From Acinetobacter pittii ANC 4050 (GTDB lineage: Bacteria > Pseudomonadota > Gammaproteobacteria > Pseudomonadales > Moraxellaceae): DNA of 64,000 nucleotides. The notes beneath the pieces were generated by a model. The model searched no databases and was not told the DNA's origin. It saw nothing but the letters and a program-made list of their open reading frames with translations. The stretch covers positions 2,681,954 to 2,745,953 of the forward strand of contig NZ_KB976987.1 of assembly GCF_000399685.1 (NCBI RefSeq), read 5' to 3'. Position numbers and translations under genes: made by a program. Each line of letters starts with the position of its first letter. Position 1 is the first letter of the stretch. Shown here piece by piece: positions 1 to 8,824 of this stretch.

Positions 1-1
1 T

Positions 2-328
2 GAAATCCAGTATAAAGATACAGACCGTGTTCATGTCGAAGGCAGTGATGTGTATTTGACTGTAGATGTAGCTCCATGGGAAGCAGCATTAGGCCAAGGT
101 ATTGAAGTAAAAACACCAGCAGGGTCTTTAAATGTCAATTTACCTAAAAATGCAAAACAAGGACAACAGCTACGTTTAAAAGACAAAGGGATACCAAATA
201 AAACGCCAGGGCATCTGTATTTAATTTTAAATATTGTATTCCCCCCTGCAAACTCTGAAAAAGAAAAAGAAGCGTATCAGCAATTGGCAGAAGCCTTTGC
301 TTCATTCGAACCTCGTTCATCTCATTAG
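2..328 (+). CDS. cbpA: DnaJ-like co-chaperone CbpA, C-terminal part (5' end outside window)
   Basis: The reading frame is open from base 2 and ends at 328, so only the last 108 residues are visible. They match the C-terminal substrate-binding domain of class B J-proteins: alternating beta strands, a glycine-rich stretch (GIEVKTPAGS), a KGIP-type turn and a short hydrophilic tail. The protein would stimulate the DnaK ATPase and deliver unfolded clients. The J domain itself is not visible, so the call rests on this domain and on the next gene, which encodes the dedicated modulator CbpM. Confidence 0.8.
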   Translation, partial: EIQYKDTDRVHVEGSDVYLTVDVAPWEAALGQGIEVKTPAGSLNVNLPKNAKQGQQLRLKDKGIPNKTPGHLYLILNIVFPPANSEKEKEAYQQLAEAFASFEPRSSH

Positions 329-339
329 GGAGCAAGATC

Positions 340-669
340 ATGACAACCATTCACTATCGAGAAATTGTATATGACGGCCATACCTTTAGTGCAGAGGTCG
401 TTGATGAACAATCTACATTTGACTTACAACAATTTGCGCAAGCTTGTGGTCAAAGTCCTGACTGGATTCTTCAGCTCATTGAATATGATATTTTATCAGT
501 CGAAAATAAACCTGAAGCACATCAGTTTATGGGCGAAGACGTCGCACGTGCTCGTAAAGCTTATCGTCTGCAACGTGACTTTGATGCAAGTTTAGCAGCA
601 GTTGCGGTAATGTTAGATTTGATTGATGAAGTACAACAACTTAGAAAACAGTTGAAGCATTTTCATTAG
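340..669 (+). CDS. cbpM: CbpM-like chaperone modulator
   Basis: A 109-residue protein starting 11 bp after the J-protein stop, with a GGAG ribosome-binding site just upstream. The helical layout resembles the MerR-like CbpM family: an N-terminal strand pair, a helix-turn-helix-like middle (about residues 25-60), a RARKAYRLQRD segment and a C-terminal leucine-rich helix. CbpM binds the J domain of CbpA and limits its cooperation with DnaK. The cbpA-cbpM operon arrangement supports the call; binding itself is inferred from the family. Confidence 0.75.
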   Translation: MTTIHYREIVYDGHTFSAEVVDEQSTFDLQQFAQACGQSPDWILQLIEYDILSVENKPEAHQFMGEDVARARKAYRLQRDFDASLAAVAVMLDLIDEVQQLRKQLKHFH

Positions 670-737
670 ATTAGATAGTCACGACGGAGTCCTACCGGCA
701 CTCATTGTCTATTCCATCAGCTAATTACGTTACTTTT

Positions 738-835
738 GTTTTGGCATGAGTAGCGAAGCTACGCAAGGCCAAAACCAGAGATATTGAAGTGCGTACTAAG
801 GTCAAATTTATATTTGAACACAGGCTACGCACTTC
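738..835. repeat. Two adjacent inverted repeats in a non-coding stretch
   Basis: The 270 bp between cbpM and the CorA gene hold no convincing ORF. Arms GTTTTGGC (738-745) and GCCAAAAC (768-775) enclose a second perfect hairpin, GTAGC-GAA-GCTAC (750-762). A 10-bp perfect inverted repeat, GAAGTGCGTA (786-795) and TACGCACTTC (826-835), follows. The first could be a REP-like palindrome or a terminator without a T-run for the cbpA-cbpM transcript. Confidence 0.55.
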
Positions 836-939
836 GTTTGTCTTGCGCTCGAAGCAAACGAGGTTTGCTTTTTCTCGCTCAGGTTGTGGATGATGATTAG
901 CTCGAGCAAATTTTGGAAAAAATTCAATAAAAATAAAAA

Positions 940-2151
940 TTATTTTAACCGAGTAATCTTCTCCACTTCCTTCAAAGTCTGCTTAATCGGTTCATATTCC
1001 AAAAACCAAAACAAATTCATCCGATTTTGACGATGCTGTTGAGCCAATAAATCAATCACACTTTTTTCACCACGCCCAACTAGATGTTGTCGATAAAAAT
1101 AGTACAAAAGCAAAATCGTGCTCAATAGCATCACTCCTAACATTATCCAGAAACCAACTGGCGATTTAAGACCAGGAATAAACTCAAAGTTCATTCCATA
1201 AATACCTGTTAAAAGGGTAAGCGGTGCAAAAACTGCGGTGATAATTGCCAAAATCCGCATGTTTTCATTGGTCTGGTTTGCAATCGCTGAAAAATGCAAA
1301 TCAATTGCTGATTGAATTGCGCTGCGTAACCGCAAAGTATGTTTTTGGATACGCTCAACATGACTCATCAAATCATTTAATCGGACCAATAAAATATCTT
1401 GAGAATTACGAATATGACTACCAACTACATGATGGTAATTTTCTACAATTTCATCTCGGAATTCTTGTAAGGTTTCGATTTGCTCTTCGCATAAATTTTC
1501 AACCTGTTGAAAGGCCATATTTTCATGGAATAGTTGGTGCCATTGTTTGAAACGGCGATTTCCCTGCAGTAATTGTTGCTGCCAATGCTCAACCCTTCTG
1601 GTCAATGGTGAGCGAATATCAAGATAGCCATCTACCATACTATTTAAAAGTCGCAACGATAAATCGACTGGTGAATTTGGCAGTTTACGGGTCTTATTTT
1701 GCTCTTCTAAAGTTTTACATAAAATATTTTCGAGACGTTGAATGTAGTTTTCAATCGACTTATTGCCCTGCTCACGCACGCTAATCAGTACATCAGGCGT
1801 CAAAATAAAACTGATGGGTGTCGTCGCTAATCCAAAAACACTATCTTGGGATTCAGCATGTTTAATTTCATCATCAGGTGTAACCAGCTTTTTAAAAATG
1901 AGCAGGTCATATTCTTCAAGGGTATCAAATGCACAGGGATGTTCAATATTGGCAATATCCCGCATATGAAATTCATTAATCACCACGCCTGAAAGCTGTT
2001 GAATCTTTTGTTGCCATTCTTCGTTATGGTTCACCACATCCGTTCTGACACTATCAATCCAGAAAAACTCCAGAACATGTTCACTATGCTGTTCACGGCT
2101 TAAAAAGACATAGCCGTCAGCTTGATGGCGATAAAAGTAATAAACCTGCAT
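940..2151 (-). CDS. corA: CorA-family magnesium/divalent cation channel
   Basis: A 403-residue protein with the CorA hallmark GMN (residues 319-321, in the context YGMNFEF) at the end of the first membrane helix (about 297-317). A second helix lies at about 333-353. The long N-terminal cytoplasmic part has the charged coiled helices typical of the funnel domain. CorA forms a pentameric Mg2+ channel in the inner membrane. It is longer than the E. coli protein (about 316), with roughly 50 residues after the last helix. CorA, ZntB and other family members cannot be told apart here, so the ion is inferred. It is read away from pnp and separated from it by a terminator. Confidence 0.85.
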   Translation of the reverse strand: MQVYYFYRHQADGYVFLSREQHSEHVLEFFWIDSVRTDVVNHNEEWQQKIQQLSGVVINEFHMRDIANIEHPCAFDTLEEYDLLIFKKLVTPDDEIKHAESQDSVFGLATTPISFILTPDVLISVREQGNKSIENYIQRLENILCKTLEEQNKTRKLPNSPVDLSLRLLNSMVDGYLDIRSPLTRRVEHWQQQLLQGNRRFKQWHQLFHENMAFQQVENLCEEQIETLQEFRDEIVENYHHVVGSHIRNSQDILLVRLNDLMSHVERIQKHTLRLRSAIQSAIDLHFSAIANQTNENMRILAIITAVFAPLTLLTGIYGMNFEFIPGLKSPVGFWIMLGVMLLSTILLLYYFYRQHLVGRGEKSVIDLLAQQHRQNRMNLFWFLEYEPIKQTLKEVEKITRLK

Positions 2152-2191
2152 ACCACAATGATCTGTTTTTGTATTACTTGCATCATGCCAT

Positions 2192-2220
2192 AAAAAAAGT
2201 CCGCATCAAGCGGACTTTTT
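2192..2220 (-). terminator. Rho-independent terminator of pnp
   Basis: Stem AGTCCGC (2198-2204), loop ATCAA, stem GCGGACT (2210-2216), flanked by A-runs on the left and T-runs on the right, so it can act in both directions. It lies just past the pnp stop and before the CorA start on the minus strand. Confidence 0.85.
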
Positions 2221-2236
2221 CATGTCACTAGAACAA

Positions 2237-4330
2237 TTATGCTTGTTCAATGTCTTTCATAGTCAATTTGATACGACCACGATTATCAACATCAGCAACT
2301 TGTACTTTCACTTCCTGACCTTCTTTAAGAACATCAGTTACGTTCGCAATACGTTCATTTGAAATTTGCGAAATATGAAGAAGACCATCAGTACCCGGCA
2401 TGATGTTTACAAACGCACCGAATTCTACAATACGGATTACTTTACCGTCATAGATTTTACCTGGTTCAACTTCAGCAGTAATGGCTTGAATCTTAGCAAT
2501 TGCAGCTTTAGCAGCAGCTTTAGTTTCACCAAATACGCGTACTGTACCGTTGTCTTCAATGTCAATTGCAGCTTTAGTTTCTTCGGTAATTTGACGGATA
2601 GTCGCGCCGCCTTTACCAATAACGTCACGGATCTTGTCTGGGTTAATGTTAATTACTTCAAACGTCGGTGCATGAGCACTGATTTCAGCACGAGCACGTG
2701 AAATGACTTTATTCATTTCATTGAGGATGTGCATACGACCAGCAAATGCTTGGTTTAATGCAACTTCCATGATTTCTTCGGTAATACCTTCAATCTTGAT
2801 GTCCATTTGAAGTGCAGTAATACCGTTTGCAGAACCTGCTACTTTAAAGTCCATATCACCTAAGTGATCTTCATCACCCAAGATGTCAGAAAGTACTGCG
2901 AAACGCTCGCCTTCTTTCACTAAGCCCATTGCAATACCAGCAACTGGAGCTTTAAGTGGAACACCTGCATCCATAAGTGATAATGAAGCACCACATACAG
3001 AAGCCATTGAAGATGAACCGTTAGATTCAGTAATGTCAGATACAATACGGATCACGTACGGGAAGCGGTCAGCAGCAGGAAGAACTGCTTGAACACCACG
3101 ACGCGCTAAACGACCGTGACCAATTTCACGACGCTTAGGACCAGATTCACGGCCCGTTTCACCTACAGAGTATGCAGGGAAGTTATAGTGCAACATGAAG
3201 TTATCAGTTTTAGTACCAGCAAGGGTATCAACCATTAACGCATCACGTGTATTACCCAAAGTTGTTGTTACCAACGCCTGAGTTTCACCACGTGTAAATA
3301 ATGCAGAACCGTGTGCACGGTCTAATACGCCAACTTGAACATCGATACCACGAACAGTTTTTGTATCACGACCATCAATACGTGGCTTACCTGACAAGAT
3401 GTTGTCACGTACTGTACGGTATTTAAGGTCTTCGAATAATTCGTTTACTTCATCAGCAATACCAGTTTCGTCATTTTCTGGAACGAACTGAGCTACAGCT
3501 TCTGCATAAAGTGCATCAAGTGCTGCATAACGGTCTTGTTTAACCGCAATTGTATATGCTTCAGAAATTTTAGCTTCGAAAGCTGCTTTTAATTGCTCAA
3601 GAAGTGCTTCGTTTTTAGTTGGAGCAACCCAAGTTGATTCAACAGCACCAGCAGCGGCAGCAAATTCTTTAATCGCTTGAATTGCAATTTGCATTTCGTC
3701 ATGACCGAAAAGCACAGCACCAAGCATTTGGTCTTCTGAAAGTTCTTTCGCTTCAGATTCAACCATTAATACAGCAGATTCTGTACCTGCAACCACAAGG
3801 TCAAGGTCACTTTCTTTCAACTGTTCGAAGTTCGGGTTAAGAACATATTCACCGTTGATTAAACCAACACGTGCGCCACCAATTGGGCCACGGAAAGGAG
3901 TACCAGCAATAGACAATGCTGCTGATGTACCAAGCATTGCTGCAATGTCAGCATCCATAGTTTTGTCAGAAGAAACAACAGTTGCTGTTACTTGAATTTC
4001 GTTGAAGTAACCTTCTGGGAACAACGGACGAATTGGACGGTCAATAAGACGTGAAATTAACGTTTCAGCTTCAGAAGCACGGCCTTCACGCTTACCGTAA
4101 CCGCCAGGGATACGACCAGCTGCATATTGTTTTTCTTGATAGTTAACTGTTAACGGGAAAAAGTCTTGACCCGCTTTTGCTTTAGGTTGAGCAACAACTG
4201 CAACTAAAACAGTTACGCCACCCATAGTGATTAAAACTGTGTTTGCTTGACGTGCAACGCGACCCGTTTCTAAAACGACTTGATGTTGACCGAATTGGAA
4301 TTCTTTACGAACGATATTAAACATTGACAT
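2237..4330 (-). CDS. pnp: Polyribonucleotide nucleotidyltransferase (PNPase)
   Basis: A 697-residue PNPase, close to the usual length. It degrades RNA 3'-5' by phosphorolysis and is a core part of the RNA degradosome. Two RNase PH-like cores are visible, the first with [21 protein letters not shown] and the second with a [12 protein letters not shown] region. A KH domain ([12 protein letters not shown], about residue 565) and a C-terminal S1 domain (about 625-690) follow. An AGGAAAAT ribosome-binding site precedes the start; Met3 at 4324 is an alternative. It lies downstream of rpsO, as in many gamma-proteobacteria, with a hairpin in the intergenic region that could mediate RNase III/PNPase autoregulation. 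Confidence 0.97.
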   Translation of the reverse strand: MSMFNIVRKEFQFGQHQVVLETGRVARQANTVLITMGGVTVLVAVVAQPKAKAGQDFFPLTVNYQEKQYAAGRIPGGYGKREGRASEAETLISRLIDRPIRPLFPEGYFNEIQVTATVVSSDKTMDADIAAMLGTSAALSIAGTPFRGPIGGARVGLINGEYVLNPNFEQLKESDLDLVVAGTESAVLMVESEAKELSEDQMLGAVLFGHDEMQIAIQAIKEFAAAAGAVESTWVAPTKNEALLEQLKAAFEAKISEAYTIAVKQDRYAALDALYAEAVAQFVPENDETGIADEVNELFEDLKYRTVRDNILSGKPRIDGRDTKTVRGIDVQVGVLDRAHGSALFTRGETQALVTTTLGNTRDALMVDTLAGTKTDNFMLHYNFPAYSVGETGRESGPKRREIGHGRLARRGVQAVLPAADRFPYVIRIVSDITESNGSSSMASVCGASLSLMDAGVPLKAPVAGIAMGLVKEGERFAVLSDILGDEDHLGDMDFKVAGSANGITALQMDIKIEGITEEIMEVALNQAFAGRMHILNEMNKVISRARAEISAHAPTFEVININPDKIRDVIGKGGATIRQITEETKAAIDIEDNGTVRVFGETKAAAKAAIAKIQAITAEVEPGKIYDGKVIRIVEFGAFVNIMPGTDGLLHISQISNERIANVTDVLKEGQEVKVQVADVDNRGRIKLTMKDIEQA

Positions 4331-4462
4331 GTATTGTATTTTCCTAATTTTATTCTAGTGAGACCCCTAAGGTTTGGCATTCAGACTACACCGATTGGTA
4401 GATAAATGACAAAGCTTAGAAGCCATCACACTAGATCAATTATTTAAAAAAGTTAAACGCAA

Positions 4463-4488
4463 AGAAGGAGCGCACAAGCGCCCCTTCT
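4463..4488 (-). promoter_or_regulatory. Hairpin in the rpsO-pnp intergenic region
   Basis: AGAAGG and GCGC pair with GCGC and CCTTCT around the loop ACAA, giving a strong stem with one internal mismatch. On the minus strand it is not followed by a clean T-run, so it is a weak terminator at most. In E. coli a hairpin at this place is cut by RNase III and allows PNPase to repress its own mRNA; the same role here is inferred from position. Confidence 0.5.
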
Positions 4489-4580
4489 AAAAATCACTTA
4501 ACCTAACATTAAGTGAAACTCTCTTTTCAGCGATAAAGCATTGCGACATGCGAAATAGCGAAAACAAAGTGAAAATCGAA

Positions 4581-4850
4581 TTAACGACGTAAACCTAAAG
4601 CACCGATCAAAGCAGTGTAACGACCGTGGTCTTTACCATTTAAGTAGTCGAGCAATTTACGACGTTGGTTAACCATACGGATCAAACCACGACGGCTGTG
4701 GTGGTCGTGTTTGTGAGCTTTGAAGTGACCTTGTAAATCATTGATTTGAGCAGTCAATAAAGCTACTTGTACTTCTGGTGAACCAGTGTCATTTTCAGCG
4801 CGAGCAAATTTAGCAATGATCTCTGCGCGGTCTGCATTAGTTAAAGCCAT
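4581..4850 (-). CDS. rpsO: 30S ribosomal protein S15
   Basis: An 89-residue protein of exactly the usual S15 length. It contains the conserved [14 protein letters not shown] segment, the [11 protein letters not shown] loop that contacts 16S rRNA helix 22, and the C-terminal RRKLLDYL helix. S15 is a primary binder in assembly of the 30S platform. A good sigma-70 promoter (4937-4965) and a small leader hairpin (4891-4907) lie upstream on the same strand, compatible with S15 autoregulation at its leader. pnp follows. Confidence 0.97.
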   Translation of the reverse strand: MALTNADRAEIIAKFARAENDTGSPEVQVALLTAQINDLQGHFKAHKHDHHSRRGLIRMVNQRRKLLDYLNGKDHGRYTALIGALGLRR

Positions 4851-4890
4851 TCGATTTCTCCGAGATGCTTAAAAAAGTAAACGATATGAA

Positions 4891-4907
4891 TCAGTTGAGG
4901 CAACTGA
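4891..4907 (-). promoter_or_regulatory. Leader hairpin of rpsO
   Basis: Perfect inverted repeat TCAGTTG-AGG-CAACTGA in the rpsO 5' untranslated region, about 40 bases before the start codon. S15 mRNAs often carry structured autoregulatory leaders; that role is an inference. Confidence 0.4.
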
Positions 4908-4936
4908 CTGCCGTGCATCACTACAGCAAGTCGCCT

Positions 4937-4965
4937 ATTTTAAGGTATCTATAGGTGGATTGCAA
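4937..4965 (-). promoter_or_regulatory. Sigma-70 promoter of rpsO
   Basis: On the minus strand, TTGCAA (-35, 4960-4965) and TAAAAT (-10, 4937-4942) are separated by exactly 17 bp. They lie about 90 bp upstream of the rpsO start. Confidence 0.65.
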
Positions 4966-5060
4966 AATAGTTTTCAGTAACTTGTCATTTTAGACACTGA
5001 CATCAGGTCCTTAACCCTGCACACTAGCCTTGAATAAAAAGAAAGAAGCGCGAGGGACGT

Positions 5061-6359
5061 GTGAAAATTTTTTCAACCAACACTTGTCCAGTACCGGACA
5101 ATATTGAGCAAGTCATTCGACAAAAAGATGAAGTTGCTGCTGAACAGGGTGGAATGAGTGAGTATCAGATTCAAAAAATCTGGAAAAGTATAGAAGCACT
5201 GTATAAAACCGGAAACTATCCACTCATTACCTTCTGTTTACGCAGGCAAGGTAAAATTTTGCTCAATAGAAGCATTGGATATGCCCAAGGGAACTCTCCG
5301 GCAGGTCTTCAAGAAAATGCGCTGATTGCAACCCCAGATACCCCTGTTTGCCTATTTTCAGCATCGAAGATGATCACAGCCATGTTGATTCATCTATTAG
5401 ATGAAAAAGGTGAAATCAATTTGCTCGATCCCGTGAGTTATTACATTCCAGAATATGGTGTCAATGGTAAGCGCCGTGCAACGATCTTTCATTTATTGGC
5501 ACATCGCGGCGGTATTCCCTATATTGAAGGCGATGTCACCCCAGAATTATTATTTGATAAAGATGAAATTTTAAAACGTTTGTATACTGCTCGACCTGTT
5601 TCGCCCGCTGGCAATCATCTTGCTTATCATGCGGTTACGGCAGGTTACATTTTAGGAGAAGTCATTGAACGAGTGACTGGGCAAGACTTACGTGAATTTG
5701 TACATCAAACTATCGAAAAGCCGATGGGAATGCCTTATTTCAACTATGGATTGAAACCAGAATACCGTTCAGAAGTCGCCTTAAACTGTGCAACAGGTCT
5801 GCACCCTCGCCTTGGTACCGATCATTATCTGAATCATGTTTTAGGTGGGGGGTTGCAACTCGCAGTTGATGTGACTAACGATAGTCGCTTTATGGACACC
5901 ATTTGCCCAGCCGGCAATATCTATACCAGTGCAGAACAAGCTAGCCGCTTCTTTGAAATGCTTTTAAGTGGCGGAAGCTATGGCGGTCAGCAAATCTTCA
6001 GTGAAAAAACTATTTTCAGAGCGACTCTTCCCACCACAGGCGTTAATATTGACCGTACGTTATTAATTCCAATGCGCTATGCTTTAGGACCAATGTTAGG
6101 CAGCAACCCTGTCGGCCTTTTTGGCCCAATGACAGGACAAGCATTTGGCCATCTAGGGTTTTCTAATATCTTGTGCTGGGCTGACCCAGAAAGAGATATC
6201 AGTGTTTCCTTATTAACAACAGGTAAATCTGTAGTGGGTACTCACCTGCCTGCTTTAGCTAAAGTTCTCTATCAAATCTCAGCACAATGTCCGCGTATAC
6301 CGAGAGATCAACGCCGTTCTTTATTTGGTAGTGACTCTCATGAGACTGACTTAGTGTAG
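5061..6359 (+). CDS. Serine hydrolase of the beta-lactamase/penicillin-binding-protein-like (EstB-type) family
   Basis: A 432-residue protein with a GTG start. It has the SxxK nucleophile motif (Ser100-Ala-Ser-Lys103, LFSASKMITA), a Tyr in the second-motif position (AYHAVTAGYI, about 187) and an HLG third motif (FGHLGFSN). These define the beta-lactamase-fold esterase/carboxypeptidase group; true class C enzymes carry KTG instead. No signal peptide is visible, so it is probably cytoplasmic. The substrate is unknown: ester hydrolysis is the commonest activity in this group, and beta-lactam resistance should not be assumed. Divergent from rpsO, it ends at a strong terminator. Confidence 0.8.
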   Translation: MKIFSTNTCPVPDNIEQVIRQKDEVAAEQGGMSEYQIQKIWKSIEALYKTGNYPLITFCLRRQGKILLNRSIGYAQGNSPAGLQENALIATPDTPVCLFSASKMITAMLIHLLDEKGEINLLDPVSYYIPEYGVNGKRRATIFHLLAHRGGIPYIEGDVTPELLFDKDEILKRLYTARPVSPAGNHLAYHAVTAGYILGEVIERVTGQDLREFVHQTIEKPMGMPYFNYGLKPEYRSEVALNCATGLHPRLGTDHYLNHVLGGGLQLAVDVTNDSRFMDTICPAGNIYTSAEQASRFFEMLLSGGSYGGQQIFSEKTIFRATLPTTGVNIDRTLLIPMRYALGPMLGSNPVGLFGPMTGQAFGHLGFSNILCWADPERDISVSLLTTGKSVVGTHLPALAKVLYQISAQCPRIPRDQRRSLFGSDSHETDLV

Positions 6360-6365
6360 AAGCAA

Positions 6366-6398
6366 ATAAAAAACCCAAGCATTTCTGCTTGGGTTTTT
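6366..6398 (+). terminator. Rho-independent terminator after the serine hydrolase
   Basis: AAAACCCAAGCA and TGCTTGGGTTTT form a 12-bp perfect stem with loop TTTC and a T-run, starting 7 bp after the stop codon at 6359. Confidence 0.9.
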
Positions 6399-6587
6399 GG
6401 CGCTGTAGTTTTTGTTTATCGTGTTATTACTGTTTTTATTGTCGTTGGTGAGATGCTAGTCACATCCTTCTTGTTGTTTTAACTCACTTCCGTTGTTTTT
6501 GTTTCTATTTCCTTATGTGATGTATTGTGACATATCCAATTATGAAGAAAAGTAGTATTTTTCTTATCATCATGTAAGTAAAAACGT

Positions 6588-6597
6588 ACAGGTCTGT
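6588..6597. promoter_or_regulatory. Upstream copy of an ACAG-NN-CTGT operator-like palindrome
   Basis: ACAGGTCTGT, preceded by CGT and followed by CTAATATTT. It is centred 48 bp before the better copy at 6635-6646, and the two share the wider context CGTACAG-NN-CTGT. Paired sites of this shape are typical of dimeric (for example TetR-type) repressors; the binder is unknown. Confidence 0.45.
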
Positions 6598-6621
6598 CTA
6601 ATATTTGGCAAATGGCCCCTT

Positions 6622-6650
6622 TTAACATTTAACGTACAGTTCTGTATAAC
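6622..6650 (+). promoter_or_regulatory. Operator-containing sigma-70 promoter without an obvious gene
   Basis: TTAACA (6622-6627) and TATAAC (6645-6650) are 17 bp apart. The perfect palindrome TACAG-TT-CTGTA (6635-6646) sits between and over the -10, where a repressor would block polymerase. It faces right into a region with no real coding sequence; the first possible start is the nine-codon ORF at 6677. Confidence 0.5.
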
Positions 6651-6676
6651 ATTTAACTTAACAATTCACAGGAAAA

Positions 6677-6706
6677 ATGCCTGTTTTAAAAACATATTAC
6701 AGATAA
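6677..6706 (+). CDS. Nine-codon mini-ORF behind a good ribosome-binding site
   Basis: ATG at 6677 is preceded by CAGGAAAA and encodes MPVLKTYYR before TAA. It lies 27 bp after the -10 of the operator-equipped promoter. It could be a leader peptide, the scar of a deleted gene, or chance. No similarity can be claimed for nine residues. The rest of 6400-6800 holds no other feature I can support. Confidence 0.25.
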   Translation: MPVLKTYYR

Positions 6707-6810
6707 ATATATTGATATTATTGATTTAAATCTTTACAAGAAAACATCGTGCAGATGACGCTAAAAGCGAAGTTTTGTCATACTTTTTGAAAGGCAGTGA
6801 AATTTAGAAT

Positions 6811-6850
6811 ATAAAAAAGCCCTGTAGTCTCTCCCAAAACTACAAGGCTT
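6811..6850 (-). terminator. Intrinsic terminator downstream of recD / candidate small RNA
   Basis: Twelve-base stem AAGCCTTGTAGT with ACTACAGGGCTT on the minus strand (one G-U pair), ten-base loop, then six T. It is the first terminator after the recC-recB-recD operon. Confidence 0.8.
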
Positions 6851-6986
6851 AGCGGCTGTAAGTTTCCTCTTTATACACCTACTTCATTGTAAGTTCGCAG
6901 TCTCTCGACTTAAGTTGTTATTATTGTGCGATTTTGCCCGACATTCCTTGCCAAGCTCGTTGTGCGTTTATAATCTCAAAAACACG
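6813..6986 (-). ncRNA. Candidate small RNA downstream of recD
   Basis: On the minus strand an extended -10 (TGC-TAGAGT; hexamer at 6993-6998) is followed about 140 bases later by a strong intrinsic terminator (6811-6850). This predicts an RNA of about 170 nt with no ORF. Internal pairings are visible, such as GTACACC near the 5' end with GGTGTAT near 6880. Short words shared with gamma-proteobacterial 6S RNA (ACTGCGA, TTACAGCC) fit the size, but a 6S identity is only a guess. It may instead be the recD 3' untranslated region. Confidence 0.35.
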
Positions 6987-7060
6987 GGGTGTACTCTAGC
7001 AGCAAATATCTCGAATCTATGTAAGCTTTTTCTTACAAGTGTAAAAATATTAAGTTTGGC

Positions 7061-8824
7061 TTAACGAACTAACCGATTAACTTTTTGAACTAACCCACTT
7101 TTTCTTGTAGTACGAACTGTAAATGCCTGTATTAAAGCCTCTTGGTCAACTAAAAGACTGACTACTTTCTTAGCTCGTGTAATCGCAGTGTAAATAAGCT
7201 CTTGGCTTAATAAGTTCTTTGCAGCCTGATCAAGAACAACAGCAGTATGGGTAAATTCAGACCCTTGCGATTTATGAATTGTTAGGGCAAAAGCACTTTG
7301 AATGCTTTTAGGCAATCGATTTGCAGCGACCCATTTATTCAAACTTGGAAAATATACTTCAAACTGCTGTGGCTGAGTTCTGTGCTCAAAGCACAAACCA
7401 ATGTCTCCATTTGAAATACCGAGTTGATAATCGTTATAGGTCATCATTACTGGACGGCCCACATACCACCCTCCGACAGTCACGATTGATAACTGTTGCT
7501 GTATCCAACGCTGGGCATATTGGTTTAACTGCTGCAACCCAAACGGGCCATGACGAACAGCCGTTAAAATACGGTAGTCATCAAATGCTTTTACTACATT
7601 TTGGACCTGTTCAATCGAGCGCTCTTCTTGTAAATAGTTCTTTAGACTTTCTACATACCCTTGAAAACCGAGCATGAGCTTTTGATAATAGAGATCTAGG
7701 TCTAATTGATTGCCTTCTGGTAAATATTCAAGCTGAACCACATCGGGCATATCTGTTTGTAGATGTATGGGTTTTAATTTTGAAGCTGGAACAATATCAA
7801 CTTCAAATCTCTGCAAAACTTCTACATGATCTTGTTGATGGGTTTGCGCCTGAATAAATTTAGCAGTTTGCCCAATCAATGCCCCTTCAGCGAAACGGCG
7901 ACTGGTTTGTAATTGAACTCTATTGTCAGCCAATGCCTGTATTTGCTGCAAATCTGCAAGTACCGCCCCGACATCAACGGAAGCGAGCTGATTTGCATCT
8001 CCTAATAAGATAATTCGACAAGACTCGGGCACAGCTTCAAATAATAACGTTGCCAGATTTAAATCCAGCATAGAAGCTTCATCCACGACAATTACGTCAT
8101 AGGGCAAAGGCTGTTTTTGATTAAACCGTGGTGTTTGGCTATGTCCCATCCCTAATAATCGGTGAATCGTTTGTGTTCCCTGATTCCTTAGCTCTTCACT
8201 AACTAATCCAGACTCAAGCAATTTAGGGTCGTTAAACGAGTTCTGTAAAGCTTCTTGCATTCGCTGTGCTGCTTTACCCGTTGGAGCGGCCATCGCCACA
8301 CGAATATGCGGAATTGCCTGACTCAGCACAGCAATAATACGTGCCAGCGTATAAGTCTTACCTGTACCCGGCCCACCCGTAATAATACTCAAGCTTTGCC
8401 GAGCAACCATCTGTAAAGCTGCCTGTTGATGAGGATCGGTGAGTAGGTCCAGATAGTCTTCACAAGCTACGGGTTGAATTAATTGTTGCTTTAATCGACA
8501 AATTTGTTCTGCAAGTCGTTGCTCTAGGTGCCAATATCGGTATAATGCCAACCCCTGCTCATCGTAGACGCACGGCGCAACTTTTGAAGTTGCTTGATCA
8601 GCAGATATAGCAAGCTGACCAAGTGCTGCAATTTGCTCTGAACTGGCATCGATACAGCTATCGCCTTGTAAGCTCGCTTCAATAAGCTGCTGCAAGTAAG
8701 AAGTGGCTTCCGGCACTTGCGATTGTTCAGTAAATGGAGCCTGATTTAAGAAGCTACTCCATGTTGTTAACCAGCTTAAATCGGCTTGTTCAGAGCTATT
8801 TAGGTTGTCCACACACTTATCCAC
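7061..8824 (-). CDS. recD: Exodeoxyribonuclease V subunit alpha (RecD)
   Basis: A 587-residue superfamily 1B helicase. The Walker A motif (GGPGTGKT, about 150-157), Walker B (VVDEASM), the LGDANQL motif III and the C-terminal ALTIHKSQGSEF and AITRAKK motifs are all present. RecD is the fast 5'-3' motor of RecBCD, which processes double-strand breaks and degrades foreign linear DNA. The start is GTG at 8824, because an in-frame TAG lies directly before it; no clear Shine-Dalgarno is visible, and GTG at codon 5 is an alternative. The start region lies inside the periodic DnaA-box-like array. It is last in the operon, 96 bp after recB. Confidence 0.95.
   Translation of the reverse strand: MDKCVDNLNSSEQADLSWLTTWSSFLNQAPFTEQSQVPEATSYLQQLIEASLQGDSCIDASSEQIAALGQLAISADQATSKVAPCVYDEQGLALYRYWHLEQRLAEQICRLKQQLIQPVACEDYLDLLTDPHQQAALQMVARQSLSIITGGPGTGKTYTLARIIAVLSQAIPHIRVAMAAPTGKAAQRMQEALQNSFNDPKLLESGLVSEELRNQGTQTIHRLLGMGHSQTPRFNQKQPLPYDVIVVDEASMLDLNLATLLFEAVPESCRIILLGDANQLASVDVGAVLADLQQIQALADNRVQLQTSRRFAEGALIGQTAKFIQAQTHQQDHVEVLQRFEVDIVPASKLKPIHLQTDMPDVVQLEYLPEGNQLDLDLYYQKLMLGFQGYVESLKNYLQEERSIEQVQNVVKAFDDYRILTAVRHGPFGLQQLNQYAQRWIQQQLSIVTVGGWYVGRPVMMTYNDYQLGISNGDIGLCFEHRTQPQQFEVYFPSLNKWVAANRLPKSIQSAFALTIHKSQGSEFTHTAVVLDQAAKNLLSQELIYTAITRAKKVVSLLVDQEALIQAFTVRTTRKSGLVQKVNRLVR

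Noticed and set aside
2366..2701. 111-codon open frame on the plus strand inside pnp
   Set aside because: It is fully antisense to the conserved KH/S1 region of PNPase and has no protein-like motif.
4463..4488. Strong terminator separating rpsO from pnp
   Set aside because: The stem is strong but the following T-run on the minus strand is poor; read-through into pnp is expected, so it was listed as a regulatory hairpin.
5061..6359. AmpC-type beta-lactamase
   Set aside because: SxxK is present but the third motif is HLG rather than KTG and no signal peptide is visible, so a cytoplasmic esterase-like enzyme is more likely.
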